Shown here one piece after another: positions 17,359 to 27,341 of a stretch of DNA of 36,925 nt (its first letter is position 1; each line of letters starts with the position of its first letter). The translations under genes were made by a program, and so were the position numbers. A model generated the notes under the pieces. The model saw nothing but the letters and a program-made list of their open reading frames with translations, searched no databases and was not told the DNA's origin. The DNA is from an uncultured cyanobacterium (GTDB lineage: Bacteria; Cyanobacteriota; Vampirovibrionia; Gastranaerophilales; Gastranaerophilaceae). The stretch covers positions 1-36,925 of the forward strand of contig CALYTW010000008.1 of the NCBI GenBank assembly GCA_945487905.1, in the 5' to 3' direction.

Positions 17359-18684
17359 ATGATAGTCAGTGCAGCCAAAATTTTCTCTAAATTAGGAAAC
17401 TCAAACTCCCTCGTACCTCTTGCCGTAAAAGATTTAACCGGTATAGCCGGCATGACAGCTGGTTCGTTAGTTACTGGTAAGGAAGAAGGCAAAGACAGAT
17501 TTATAGACGAAGCCGGTACTTCATTAATATGGTTACTCGGAATTCCGTCTCTAAAATGGTTATATAATAATACCGTTTTTAAAGCATTAGGCTTAGATTC
17601 GCAAGTCGACCCCAGAAATTTAGAAGACAAAGATATATTCAAAAAAACAAAAGAATATGCCCCTGATGATAATGTCAGAAAAAGCCTTGAAAAAATCGAA
17701 AAAAAACAGGGTTTATTTAAAAATACTGTTTCTACAAGGTTTGTTTTTTCCACAGTCCTGACAATTGCGGGCTATATTATGCTGACAAAATTTAAGCAAA
17801 ATTATACAGAAAAACAGATTAGACAAAACCTTATCAATGAATATAATCAGAAGAAAATTGCTGAGGAGAAAAAACAACAAGCAGAAGAAAACTCCGCCAA
17901 AGAATCTGATAACACAGCGAATCCCGCATTTAAAGGGATTGGTCCTATGGTTGAGTATTTTGCGTTTTCTCCGACAAGAAATATGTGGATATTGGAAGGT
18001 GCGATAACATGCGAAAGGCTGAAAGATTCAAGGTCTCCGCAGGAATTTATCGGATATTCCATAAAAGAAGCTGCTGCCTGGATATTCTTGTACTTTGCAG
18101 GTGCAAAGATTCAGTCTGCCGTGGAAAAGAAAACAAAAGAAAAATACAATAAATCAATAGAACTCGATGCAAGAGTAATTGAAGGCGGAGAGTTGAAGAA
18201 AGCATTTGAAGACGGCTCTGTTGAAAAGAGTATAAAAGACTTTAAAACCGCTAATACTTCAAAGGAAAATTTGTATGAATTTCTGCATAAAAACCCTGAA
18301 AATTTAACCGTAAAAGCTGCAAAACAAACTTCTGCACAAGGTGCAGGCAATGTAATAGAAACATATAAGAAAACAGGTAAAATAGATACAAGAAAATATA
18401 TCGACCTTAAAGAGGTAGAGGGGATAAATAACAAGATAGAGGAACTATACGTGCAGTACAAAACTGCAATTAAACAAGGAGAGACCTCTGAACAGTTCTT
18501 TGCAAAATTAAAGAAATTAAAGAGGAAATCCATTATTGCAAACATCGGCTCATGTGCTTTAGCGCTGGGTATAATTACCCCCGGAATAATGCTCGCAAAA
18601 AGGCTTATGCGTAAGGACGATACAGAATTCCATACAAAGAAAAAAATTAGGGAAGAATTGATTAAAGAAGGGGTAATAGCGTAA
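17359..18684 (+). CDS. hypothetical membrane protein
   Basis: 441 aa, several hydrophobic segments, SD-like ggtgggggt. Confidence 0.8.
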   Translation: MIVSAAKIFSKLGNSNSLVPLAVKDLTGIAGMTAGSLVTGKEEGKDRFIDEAGTSLIWLLGIPSLKWLYNNTVFKALGLDSQVDPRNLEDKDIFKKTKEYAPDDNVRKSLEKIEKKQGLFKNTVSTRFVFSTVLTIAGYIMLTKFKQNYTEKQIRQNLINEYNQKKIAEEKKQQAEENSAKESDNTANPAFKGIGPMVEYFAFSPTRNMWILEGAITCERLKDSRSPQEFIGYSIKEAAAWIFLYFAGAKIQSAVEKKTKEKYNKSIELDARVIEGGELKKAFEDGSVEKSIKDFKTANTSKENLYEFLHKNPENLTVKAAKQTSAQGAGNVIETYKKTGKIDTRKYIDLKEVEGINNKIEELYVQYKTAIKQGETSEQFFAKLKKLKRKSIIANIGSCALALGIITPGIMLAKRLMRKDDTEFHTKKKIREELIKEGVIA

Positions 18685-18741
18685 TATAGCTAAGGAATTT
18701 AGAGGGATTGAGGGAAAGAAGAATGGAAGAAAATAAGCTAA

Positions 18742-18779
18742 ACCTCCATACCTCCATACCTCTAAACCTCCACATACCT
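18742..18779. repeat. short degenerate tandem repeat (acctccat unit)
   Basis: acctccat-acctccat-acctctaa-acctccac-atacc; 19-nt core shared with ileS. Confidence 0.75.
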
Positions 18780-18904
18780 TTACCACCATAGCAGCCCAAG
18801 TTACCCATTTTTATCCCCCCCTTGAAATTAAAAGTTCAGCGCATAGAATAATATTGGTCGAAGTATAATATTCAAGTTTGGAATCTTGAAGAAAGAAGGT
18901 TAAA

Positions 18905-19108
18905 ATGAAAAGCGAAATTCATCCGGATTATAAAAAAACCGTAATCAAATGTGTATGCGGTAATGAAATTGAGACCGGTTCCGTAGCAGATGACATTACT
19001 GTTGAAATTTGTTCAAACTGTCATCCGTTCTTTACGGGTCAGCAAAAAATTCTTGACTCTGAAGGTCGTGTTGAAAGATTCAACAAAAGATACGGAACAA
19101 AGAAGTAG
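18905..19108 (+). CDS. rpmE: 50S ribosomal protein L31
   Basis: [26 protein letters not shown]...[31 protein letters not shown]. Confidence 0.96.
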   Translation: MKSEIHPDYKKTVIKCVCGNEIETGSVADDITVEICSNCHPFFTGQQKILDSEGRVERFNKRYGTKK

Positions 19109-19123
19109 GTTAATTTTTAGTTT

Positions 19124-19167
19124 AAATTTAAAAAAGAGGGTAAATACTTATCCTCTTTTTTAAATTT
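19124..19167. terminator. terminator-like long hairpin (bidirectional potential)
   Basis: AAATTTAAAAAAGAGG / CCTCTTTTTTAAATTT 16-bp perfect stem. Confidence 0.85.
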
Positions 19168-19292
19168 AGTTACGAGGTCAACTCAGAAATCGGAAACTCT
19201 TATAATTCACCATATAAAGTCAAAATAAAAAATGCAACTCTTAAAATTTTTTACAACAAATTTGCAACTTTTTGAATTTTTGGCACAAAAAA

Positions 19293-19366
19293 TACGCCTG
19301 GCGCGATTCGAACGCGCGACCCTCTGCTTAGAAGGCAGATGCTCTATCCAGCTGAGCTACAGACGC
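19293..19366 (-). tRNA. tRNA-Arg (anticodon TCT)
   Basis: GCGTCTGTAGCTCAGCTGGATAGAGCATCTGCCTTCTAAGCAGAGGGTCGCGCGTTCGAATCGCGCCAGGCGTA. Confidence 0.94.
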
Positions 19367-19405
19367 ATAGTTTATGTTTATTCAGTTGTCAAATTTTTGA
19401 TTTTT

Positions 19406-19464
19406 GTGCCCGTATGACCCACCGCTTAGAAGGCAGATGCTCTATCCAGCTGAGCTACGGACGC
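19406..19464 (-). pseudogene. T-arm-less tRNA-Arg copy (tRNA pseudogene)
   Basis: GCGTCCGTAGCTCAGCTGGATAGAGCATCTGCCTTCTAAGCGGTGGGTCATACGGGCAC: acceptor 5', D arm, anticodon arm intact, no T arm. Confidence 0.8.
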
Positions 19465-19570
19465 TTATTCCATATTCCGCTGTGTATGAGTCTTGCAACC
19501 CTTACCTGTATAGAATATCACATCAACTTTTTATTGCAAGTTATATTATTTCAATTAACTTTAATTTTTA

Positions 19571-19837
19571 TTATCCAATTGAGTCTGCGAAAAAAATAAT
19601 AAAAGCGTTCAGATCAGTAATATTAAGGAACATTAGCATTAAAATTATTGGATAAGAAGGACGACCTGTCTTTTTGCGTTCTTTCTTTAAATGACCTTTG
19701 AACCAAGATTCTATTTCCCACCAAGGAATTACATTATTCATTTCGTCTAAGAACTTATTATCAGGGCAAGCTTGTTCTACAAAATATTGTGCCAATGTTG
19801 GGCTGTTATCTTCCATAATCCCTCTCCAATTCTGCAT
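19571..19837 (-). pseudogene. IS5-family transposase N-terminal remnant
   Basis: NKFLDEMNNVIPWWEIESWFKGHLKKERKKTGRPSYPIILMLMF is the IS5-type N-terminus; catalytic DDE part absent. Confidence 0.8.
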
Positions 19838-20022
19838 CTTAACCTGTTTTTATTATATCAATTTTAAGGAACTATGTACATGGGGAGGTATTTTAACACA
19901 TACTTTTTCCGCAAATTTCAATTGTAACAAATTGTAAATATTTATTCGAAAATATTAAAGTTTTCTAAAAATATGCCGTATTACATGTCACAAAGGAAAA
20001 ATGAAAAAAAGGAGTATTTGAA

Positions 20023-20376
20023 ATGACAAGTGGAGTAAATGGAATCGGAGGAAACCCTTATAGCTACGGAAACTATGGTTACAACAATCAGCAAGCTCAA
20101 GCTTCTCAAGATGAACAACAAGAAACTCAGGTTCAAGCGCCTGAATATAAACCCGTAAACAACGAAGAAATTATGCGTTTCTTGGAAGCTAATAACTTGA
20201 GAGTTGTTCCGAAAACAACCACTCCGGTTGAGCTCGATTCTGAAGCTCAAGAAAGAATCGCCGGATATATGGCAAGATTTGAAGAATTAATGAGCCTTGT
20301 TGAAGAAGAATTTGGACCGGAAGTAGCTCCGCTCGTTATGGATATGGTTATGGACAAATTGATGGGTATGGCTTAA
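20023..20376 (+). CDS. hypothetical protein, Q/N/G/Y-rich N-terminus
   Basis: 117 aa with SD aaaggag; MTSGVNGIGGNPYSYGNYGYNNQQAQ... Confidence 0.75.
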   Translation: MTSGVNGIGGNPYSYGNYGYNNQQAQASQDEQQETQVQAPEYKPVNNEEIMRFLEANNLRVVPKTTTPVELDSEAQERIAGYMARFEELMSLVEEEFGPEVAPLVMDMVMDKLMGMA

Positions 20377-20428
20377 AAATCATGAATTTTCTCCTATTAT
20401 TATAAAACTTCTACACTAACAAAATTTA

Positions 20429-20459
20429 AGACTAATCTTTCTGATTAGTCTTTTTTTTT
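20429..20459 (+). terminator. Rho-independent terminator
   Basis: AGACTAATC-tttct-GATTAGTCT then T tract. Confidence 0.88.
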
Positions 20460-20581
20460 CAACTAACCTAAAATTAGGTGTAAAAATAACAATACTTGTT
20501 TAGAAAATATGTTCATGCAACAATAGTCTTAACTGGTTATCAGTAAAAATCGTAGTAGCATAATATAGAAGGAAAAAGAAA

Positions 20582-22672
20582 ATGGCTAGAAAAACTCCAT
20601 TAGAAAAAATCAGAAATATTGGTATTGCTGCTCACATCGATGCAGGTAAAACCACTACAACTGAACGTATCCTGTTTTATACAGGTAAAACTCACAAAAT
20701 CGGCGAAGTTCACGACGGCGCTGCTGTTACAGACTTTATGGAACAGGAAAGAGAAAGAGGTATTACAATCCAATCCGCAGCTGTTACGGCTGAATGGAAA
20801 GGTCACCAGATTAATATCATAGACACCCCTGGACACGTTGACTTTACAATTGAAGTTGAACGCTCTCTCCGTGTATTAGACGGTGTAATCGCAGTATTCT
20901 GTGCAGTAGGCGGTGTTCAATCTCAATCCGAAACGGTTTGGAGACAAGCTAACAGATACGAAGTACCACGTATGGTATTTGTTAACAAAATGGATAGAAC
21001 GGGTGCTAATTTTTATCGCGTTGTAGACCAAATTAAGTCAAGATTGGGTGGTAATGCTGTTCCTATTCAGCTTCCTATCGGTGCAGAAGATAAGTTTACA
21101 GGTCTTGTAGACTTGATGACTATGAAAGCCGAAATTTATACAAATGACTTAGGTACAGATATAAAAGAAGAAGAAATTCCTGCTGAACTTCAAGCTAAAG
21201 CTAAAGAATACCATGATGCTATGGTTGAAGCTATTGCCGGCGAAGACGATGCGTTGATGGAAAAATTCTTTGAAGATCCTGATTCAATTACTGTTGATGA
21301 ACTTAGAGCAGGTTTAAGAAATGCTGTATGTAACAACAAAATCGTTCCTGTATGCTGTGGTACGGCCTTCAAGAACAAAGGTGTTCAATTGTTATTAGAC
21401 AATGTTGTTTACTATATGCCTTCTCCTGTTGATGTTAAAGCTATTGAAGGCGAATTAGAAGACGGGACTAAGGTTGAAAGACATTCTTCCGATACAGAGC
21501 CGTTCTCTGCTTTAGCTTTCAAAGTTATGACAGACCCGTTTGTAGGTCGTTTAACATTTATGAGAATATATTCAGGCATAATTACTTCAGGTTCTTACGT
21601 TCTTAATGCTTCAAACGGTAAGAAGGAACGTATTTCAAGATTGGTTCGTATGTATGCTGACCAAAGACTGGAAGAAACAGAAGTATATGCAGGCGATATC
21701 TGTGCAGCAGTAGGTTTGAAGGATACAACTACAGGTGATACTTTGTGCGATGAAAAAGCACCTATCATCTTAGAAAAAATCAACTTCCCTGAGCCGGTTA
21801 TTTCTGTTGCAATTGAACCTAAGACAAAAGCCGATCAGGATAAAATGGGTATCGCTCTTCAGAAGCTTGCGGAGGAAGATCCTTCCTTCAGAGTTAAATC
21901 TGATACAGAAACAGGTCAAACAATTATTTCCGGTATGGGCGAACTTCACTTAGACATTATCGTTGACCGTATGTTAAGAGAATTCAAAGTAGAAGCTAAT
22001 ATTGGTAAACCTCAAGTTGCTTATCGTGAAACTATCAGAGGCAATGCCGATCAGGATTCTAAATTCGTTCGTCAGTCAGGCGGTAAAGGTCAATACGGTC
22101 ATTGTAAAGCAAGAATTATGCCCGCAGGCGAAAATGAAGGTTTCGTATTCGAAAACAAAATTGTCGGGGGTGCAATTCCTAAGGAATACATCGAACCTGT
22201 CAGAAAAGGTATGGAGGAAGCTCTTGAAGGAGGCATCTTAGCTGGTTATCCGATGATAGACGTTAAGGTTGAACTTTACGACGGCTCTTACCACGAAGTC
22301 GACTCTTCAGAAATGGCATTTAAGATTGCAGGTTCTATGTGTATTAAAGACGGTTGTAAGAAAGCACAGCCTTGCATACTTGAACCTATGATGAAAGTTG
22401 AAATTGAAATTCCTGATGAATTTACAGGTACAATTATTGGTGATATTTCAAGAAGACGTGGCAGAATCGAAGGGCAAGAACCTCAAGGCAATACAGGCAA
22501 TGTAATTGTCAGAGCAGTAGTTCCTTTGGCTAACATGTTCGGTTATGCTACAGACTTGAGAAGTAATACACAGGGGCGTGGAACATTCTCAATGGAATTC
22601 CAAAAATACGAACAAGTTCCTGCAAACGTAGAAAAGGAAATTATTGAGAAAGCGGGAGCGAGCAGAGGCTAG
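20582..22672 (+). CDS. fusA: elongation factor G
   Basis: [55 protein letters not shown]. Confidence 0.98.
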   Translation: MARKTPLEKIRNIGIAAHIDAGKTTTTERILFYTGKTHKIGEVHDGAAVTDFMEQERERGITIQSAAVTAEWKGHQINIIDTPGHVDFTIEVERSLRVLDGVIAVFCAVGGVQSQSETVWRQANRYEVPRMVFVNKMDRTGANFYRVVDQIKSRLGGNAVPIQLPIGAEDKFTGLVDLMTMKAEIYTNDLGTDIKEEEIPAELQAKAKEYHDAMVEAIAGEDDALMEKFFEDPDSITVDELRAGLRNAVCNNKIVPVCCGTAFKNKGVQLLLDNVVYYMPSPVDVKAIEGELEDGTKVERHSSDTEPFSALAFKVMTDPFVGRLTFMRIYSGIITSGSYVLNASNGKKERISRLVRMYADQRLEETEVYAGDICAAVGLKDTTTGDTLCDEKAPIILEKINFPEPVISVAIEPKTKADQDKMGIALQKLAEEDPSFRVKSDTETGQTIISGMGELHLDIIVDRMLREFKVEANIGKPQVAYRETIRGNADQDSKFVRQSGGKGQYGHCKARIMPAGENEGFVFENKIVGGAIPKEYIEPVRKGMEEALEGGILAGYPMIDVKVELYDGSYHEVDSSEMAFKIAGSMCIKDGCKKAQPCILEPMMKVEIEIPDEFTGTIIGDISRRRGRIEGQEPQGNTGNVIVRAVVPLANMFGYATDLRSNTQGRGTFSMEFQKYEQVPANVEKEIIEKAGASRG

Positions 22673-22760
22673 TTACGCAGGCAATATGCGGAATGCTGTT
22701 TAATGCGAGCGACCAAGTAAACGGAAGCGAGCAGAGGCTGAAGCGATTTTGCAAAATATA

Positions 22761-22789
22761 AAGACTTCGCAATTTGCGAAGTCTTTTTT
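22761..22789 (+). terminator. Rho-independent terminator after fusA
   Basis: AAGACTTCGCA-att-TGCGAAGTCTT then Ts. Confidence 0.88.
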
Positions 22790-23155
22790 ATTACATATAC
22801 TCCAAATCTGATTTCATATTCATAACTATGGAAATATACTCAAGATGGTCTTTCAAGAAAACTCAACCGTGACACTATAACATACAGAGAGGTTGTTATG
22901 ATTGCCGATATCCTCGGCTATAAATATAAACAGGTTTGCTGACAAAATTATTTTTAATACTGCTTACTAATTGGGCATGCAAAATGAATAACTGTATAAA
23001 TCTCATATGCGCTTAATACAAACACCTTAAGATTCGAAAATATAATACAAGCATTTATTTCTCATGGCAATATTTAACTTTTAAATTTTTCTGCAAACTA
23101 AATTTTCTTTGAATTATAATGATTAATGTAATATATAGTTTTGTGAGGTAAAAAA

Positions 23156-24418
23156 ATGTTAGATATTAAAATAATAAGAGAGAATCCTGAAAAAATTAAC
23201 GAACTTTTAAAAAGAAGAAATCCAGAATTATCAATTGATAAGGTTCTGGAAATAGACTCCGAAAGGAGAAAGATACAGGCTCAGGCAGATGAGCTTCGTG
23301 CTAAACGAAAAAATGAATCTCAAAAAATCGGTATGATGAAAAAGAACGGAGAAAACACAGATGCCGTTCAAGAAGAAGTTCGTCAAATAGGAGACGAAAT
23401 CAAAGCCCTCGAAGAGAAACAGGAAGAACTTGATAAGGCTCAAAGAGATTTTCTCCTCCATACACCTAACATTCCTGATGAAACAACTCCGATTGGCAAA
23501 TCTGAAGAAGATAATCCGATAATTAAAACATGGGGGACTCCAACCTCATTCTCATTTACCCCCAAAGCTCACTGGGATTTGTGCGAAGAAAAAGGTATTG
23601 TGGATTTTGAACGTGGTGTAAAAATTTCTCAATCAAGGTTTACTTTGTACAGAGGAAAGGGTGCTAAATTAGAGCGTGCAATCATACAATTCTTTTTGGA
23701 TTTACACACGGAAGAACACGGATATGAAGAAATTTTACCTCCGTTTATGGCAAACGCAGCAACAATGACAGGAACAGGACAACTGCCAAAGTTTGCTGAA
23801 GACATGTACAAGTGTGTAAACGAGGATTTATACCTGATTCCTACGGCGGAAGTTCCGGTTACTAATATTTACCAAAACGAGATTTTAAGCGAAGAAAATT
23901 TACCGAAATATATGACCGCTTATACACCTTGCTTCCGCAGAGAAGCAGGTTCTGCGGGCAAAGACACAAGAGGATTAATCAGGGTTCATCAATTCAATAA
24001 AGTTGAAATGGTTAAATTGACGACTCCCGAAACCAGCAAAGATGAACACGAAAAACTTACATGTAACGCCGAAAGATGTTTGGAATTATTAGGTTTGCCG
24101 TACAGACGGGTTGCTTTGTGTACAGCAGATATAGGTTTTAGTGCAAACAAGTGCTTCGATTTGGAAGTTTGGCTTCCTTCATATAATACTTACAAAGAAA
24201 TTTCAAGCTGTTCAAACTTTGGCGACTACCAAGCAAGACGTGCTAATATAAGATACAGGAATAAAGAAGGCAAAGTTCAGTTTGTACATACTCTTAACGG
24301 TTCAGGTCTTGCAGTCGGAAGAACTTTTGCGGCAATAATCGAAAATTTCCAGCAAGAAGACGGAACTGTTATCATTCCTGAAGTCTTGAGAAAATATACA
24401 GGATTTGATAAAATATAA
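23156..24418 (+). CDS. serS: seryl-tRNA synthetase
   Basis: [22 protein letters not shown], class II motifs [50 protein letters not shown]. Confidence 0.98.
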   Translation: MLDIKIIRENPEKINELLKRRNPELSIDKVLEIDSERRKIQAQADELRAKRKNESQKIGMMKKNGENTDAVQEEVRQIGDEIKALEEKQEELDKAQRDFLLHTPNIPDETTPIGKSEEDNPIIKTWGTPTSFSFTPKAHWDLCEEKGIVDFERGVKISQSRFTLYRGKGAKLERAIIQFFLDLHTEEHGYEEILPPFMANAATMTGTGQLPKFAEDMYKCVNEDLYLIPTAEVPVTNIYQNEILSEENLPKYMTAYTPCFRREAGSAGKDTRGLIRVHQFNKVEMVKLTTPETSKDEHEKLTCNAERCLELLGLPYRRVALCTADIGFSANKCFDLEVWLPSYNTYKEISSCSNFGDYQARRANIRYRNKEGKVQFVHTLNGSGLAVGRTFAAIIENFQQEDGTVIIPEVLRKYTGFDKI

Positions 24419-24534
24419 GCACAAAGAGCTTTATTTGCAAATATCAAAAATTGGTGCTTTAGATTTTGACGATTTGCTTATGCAGAAAATAAAAAAGCTT
24501 AAATAGGATTCTTGATTGTCTGTGTTGCTTGGCG

Positions 24535-24742
24535 ATTACAAAACTGCCCAAAATAGGTGCGGATAACTTTGAACTTGTCTCAAAATTCCAAATTAGGTTC
24601 AATGTAATATTCCGATTTTTCAAAATTCGGCTGGAAAATTATACTTTATAATTTTCTGGAAAAATTCGGGTGCAAAACTCAGAAAGAAAAGAAACGTAAA
24701 GAGCTTGCCGAATTATTCCGAAAAGGTAATTTGAAAATTTAG
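24535..24742 (+). pseudogene. possible frameshifted RelE/HigB (Gp49-like) toxin remnant
   Basis: ITKLPKIGADNFELVSKFQIRFNVIFRFFKI then frame change to KIILYNFLEKFGCKTQKEKKRKELAELFRKGN; resembles ...ELR...YRVFYF...KIILLHGFxKKTQKTPKKEIELA. Confidence 0.4.
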
Positions 24743-25119
24743 CAGGAAACAGATTAAAAAAGAGAATGGCTGTGTATCCATTCTCCTTAACTCCCCAAAA
24801 TCTCCTCCCAAAAGAAATTTTTTAATTCTCCTCAAAAATTTTTTAAATTGATTTGTGTACTTTTTCGTCTATGACTCTCCCCCAAGTCTCGCAGCCATCA
24901 CTCCCTTCGTCTGTAATTACATAATATTCCCTTGGATTTTAATTGGCAAGTAAAAAAATTCCAAAAAAAATTTACAATTGACCATGCCCCCATGCCTATT
25001 AATCAAAATTAGTTTTTACAAAAATTTACTTAAATTTTGGCTGTTATACTGTTGACAAGCAACTATGTTGATGACAATTTTGAATTGATATACATTTACC
25101 CCCATGCTAAAATTTTTTT

Positions 25120-26418
25120 ATGAAAAAAATTGCTCTTATAAGTCACGGTTGTGCAAAAAATCTTGTTGATTCCGAATTGATTTTAGGTATTCTTTCTCAA
25201 AATGGCTATGAAATTACGCTTAATGAAGAAGAAACCGATATTGTAATTGTAAATACTTGTTCCTTCATTTGCGATGCAGAAAAAGAATCAATAAGAACAA
25301 TTCTGGAGCTTATTGAAAAAGGGAAAAAGGTTATTGTAGCAGGATGTCTTGCCCAAAAACATCCTGAAGAATTAAAAGAAGCTGTTCCTGAAATTACTGC
25401 AATGATTGGTACAACTGATTTTGAAAAAATAGTTGAAGTTATAAAAGAAATCGATGGCGGTTATGTGTCAAAGGTAAGCAAAAAGCCTGATTACATTTAT
25501 CCCGAAGATGTTAAGCGCCAGCAAATAACGATGGGTGCAAGTTCTTATATAAAAATAGCAGACGGTTGCAATTACAGATGCGGATATTGTGTTATTCCTT
25601 ACCTTAGGGGAGATTATCATTCGAGAAAAATGGAAGATATCCTTGAGGAAGCAAAAGGCATGGTTAAAAAAGGTGTAACTGAAATTATACTTATCGCTCA
25701 AGATACAACAGGATATGGAATTGATATATACAAAAAGCCCGTGTTATCTGAACTTATTCGTGAATTAAACAAAATCGAGGGCTTAGGTTGGATAAGAATT
25801 ATGTACGCTTATCCGACACAGATGACCGATGGACTTTTAAAAACCATTGCCGAATGTGAAAAAGTTGTAAAATACGTAGATATTCCGCTTCAACACTCAC
25901 ATCCCGAAATGCTTAAATTAATGAATCGCCCGTCTTTTGATTATAGATTTTTAATTCAAAAAATCAGAAAATTTATACCGGAAGTTTCAATCAGAACCGC
26001 ATTTATTGTAGGATATCCGGGAGAAACTGAGGAGCATTTCAATCATCTTTGCGAATTTGTTAAAGAAATGAAATTTGACAGAATGGGTGTATTTTGCTAT
26101 TCAAGAGAAAAAGGAACTCCTTCTTATTCCTTGAAGCCTCAAGTTCCGAAGCGAACGGCAAAAGCACGTTATAATAAGCTTATGAAAATACAACAGGAAA
26201 TCTCAGAAGAAAGAAACAAAAAATTTATCGGTAAAAAACTTCCATGTATAATAGAATGTTCTTCGGACGACGGAGAGGTTATTGCAAGAACTCAATACGA
26301 TGCACCTGAAATTGACGGAGTTGTAAATATAAAAACAGACAAAACAGTTGTTCCTGGGGATATTGAAAATGTCCAAATAACCGCCTGTACGGAATACGAT
26401 TTAATCGGGACGCTATAA
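25120..26418 (+). CDS. rimO: ribosomal protein S12 methylthiotransferase
   Basis: SHGCAKNLVDSELILGIL, IADGCNYRCGYCVIPYLRGDYHSR, QDTTGYG, PLQHSHPEMLKLMNRP. Confidence 0.96.
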   Translation: MKKIALISHGCAKNLVDSELILGILSQNGYEITLNEEETDIVIVNTCSFICDAEKESIRTILELIEKGKKVIVAGCLAQKHPEELKEAVPEITAMIGTTDFEKIVEVIKEIDGGYVSKVSKKPDYIYPEDVKRQQITMGASSYIKIADGCNYRCGYCVIPYLRGDYHSRKMEDILEEAKGMVKKGVTEIILIAQDTTGYGIDIYKKPVLSELIRELNKIEGLGWIRIMYAYPTQMTDGLLKTIAECEKVVKYVDIPLQHSHPEMLKLMNRPSFDYRFLIQKIRKFIPEVSIRTAFIVGYPGETEEHFNHLCEFVKEMKFDRMGVFCYSREKGTPSYSLKPQVPKRTAKARYNKLMKIQQEISEERNKKFIGKKLPCIIECSSDDGEVIARTQYDAPEIDGVVNIKTDKTVVPGDIENVQITACTEYDLIGTL

Positions 26419-26474
26419 AATACTTGATTTTAAAATTTGTTTGTTTTAACATAAACCATGTCAGAAAAAACCCA

Positions 26475-26531
26475 CAATTAAATACAGCCGTAGCACCGAT
26501 TTGTGTGCTTGTTTTTTGGAGTATTTAATTG
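26475..26531 (+). promoter_or_regulatory. nested inverted repeats upstream of rpsE
   Basis: Perfect CAATTAAATAC (26475-26485) / GTATTTAATTG (26521-26531), with internal AGCAC...GTGCT. Confidence 0.5.
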
Positions 26532-26585
26532 AAAAAACGAAATATAAATGTAGAACAATATGTTATTAAACAAGAAAGGTTTAAC

Positions 26586-27248
26586 ATGTCAGAAGAAGAA
26601 AAATTAGAAGGGGTAACTGAGGTAGAAGAAACTGCCGAAGTTACCGAAGAAACAGCAGAAGAAGCTGTTGAAGTTGAAGCAGAAGCAGAAGAAGCTGTTA
26701 CTCAGCTTCCGGCTAAGAAGCAGCGTTCAAGAAAGAAAAAAGTGGAAACAACTCAAGAAACTAAACCTGAATCAGAATGGAAAGAACAGGTTGTTCAAGT
26801 CCGCCGTGTAACAAAAGTTGTGAAGGGCGGTAAGAAATTGAGCTTCAGAGCAATTGTAGTTGTAGGAAACCAAAAAGGTCAGGTAGGCGTAGGATGTGCT
26901 AAAGCTTCAGAAGTTATTATTGCTATTCAAAAAGCAATTGCTGACGGAAGAAAGAACTTAATCAATGTTCCTATTTTCAAAACTACAATACCTCATCCTA
27001 TTACAGGTCGTTCAGGAGCAGGTGCTGTTATGTTAAGACCGGCTTCTCAAGGTACAGGTATTATTGCAGGCGGTGCTGTTCGTTCAGTATTAGAACTTGC
27101 AGGTATTGAAAATATACTTTCAAAATCTTTAGGTTCAAAATCTCCGCTTAACGCTGCTAATGCAACCTTAGAAGCTTTGAAGGCTTTAAAACCGTTTAAC
27201 GAAGTTGCTAAAAAGCGCGGTTTATCAATGGCTGAACTTTTAAATTAA
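26586..27248 (+). CDS. rpsE: 30S ribosomal protein S5 with acidic N-terminal extension
   Basis: [43 protein letters not shown] aaagg before ATG 26586 (track start 26529 is upstream). Confidence 0.96.
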   Translation: MSEEEKLEGVTEVEETAEVTEETAEEAVEVEAEAEEAVTQLPAKKQRSRKKKVETTQETKPESEWKEQVVQVRRVTKVVKGGKKLSFRAIVVVGNQKGQVGVGCAKASEVIIAIQKAIADGRKNLINVPIFKTTIPHPITGRSGAGAVMLRPASQGTGIIAGGAVRSVLELAGIENILSKSLGSKSPLNAANATLEALKALKPFNEVAKKRGLSMAELLN

Positions 27249-27295
27249 TTGAAAATGGAAAATGGGAAAGTCGATATAATTTTCACTTTTCCATT
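27247..27295. repeat. dispersed AATTGAAAATGGAAAATGG hairpin, copy A
   Basis: aatgggaaagt / acttttccatt imperfect inverted repeat; motif shared with copies at 28041 and 34937. Confidence 0.7.
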
Positions 27296-27341
27296 AAAAA
27301 TATAGGTTAGATAATTCCAAATAGAAATGAGGAAATGAAAA

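Noticed and set aside
17340-18545. Minus-strand ORFs opposite the 17359 membrane protein
   Set aside because: Antisense shadows with low-complexity composition; the plus-strand ORF is long, with SD and coherent sequence
18559-18789. ORF 18559..18789 (-) with GGLEVWRYGGLAYF
   Set aside because: Encoded by the acctccat tandem repeat and antisense of the previous gene's end
19232-19655. Three plus-strand ORFs with repeated LEGRCSIQLSY peptide
   Set aside because: The repeated peptide is antisense of tRNA-Arg and its defective copy, not a protein family
20600-22241. ORFs overlapping fusA in other frames
   Set aside because: Shadow ORFs of a strongly conserved gene
22800-23155. T-box or other known riboswitch upstream of serS
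   Set aside because: No T-box consensus or leader terminator recognised in the spacer
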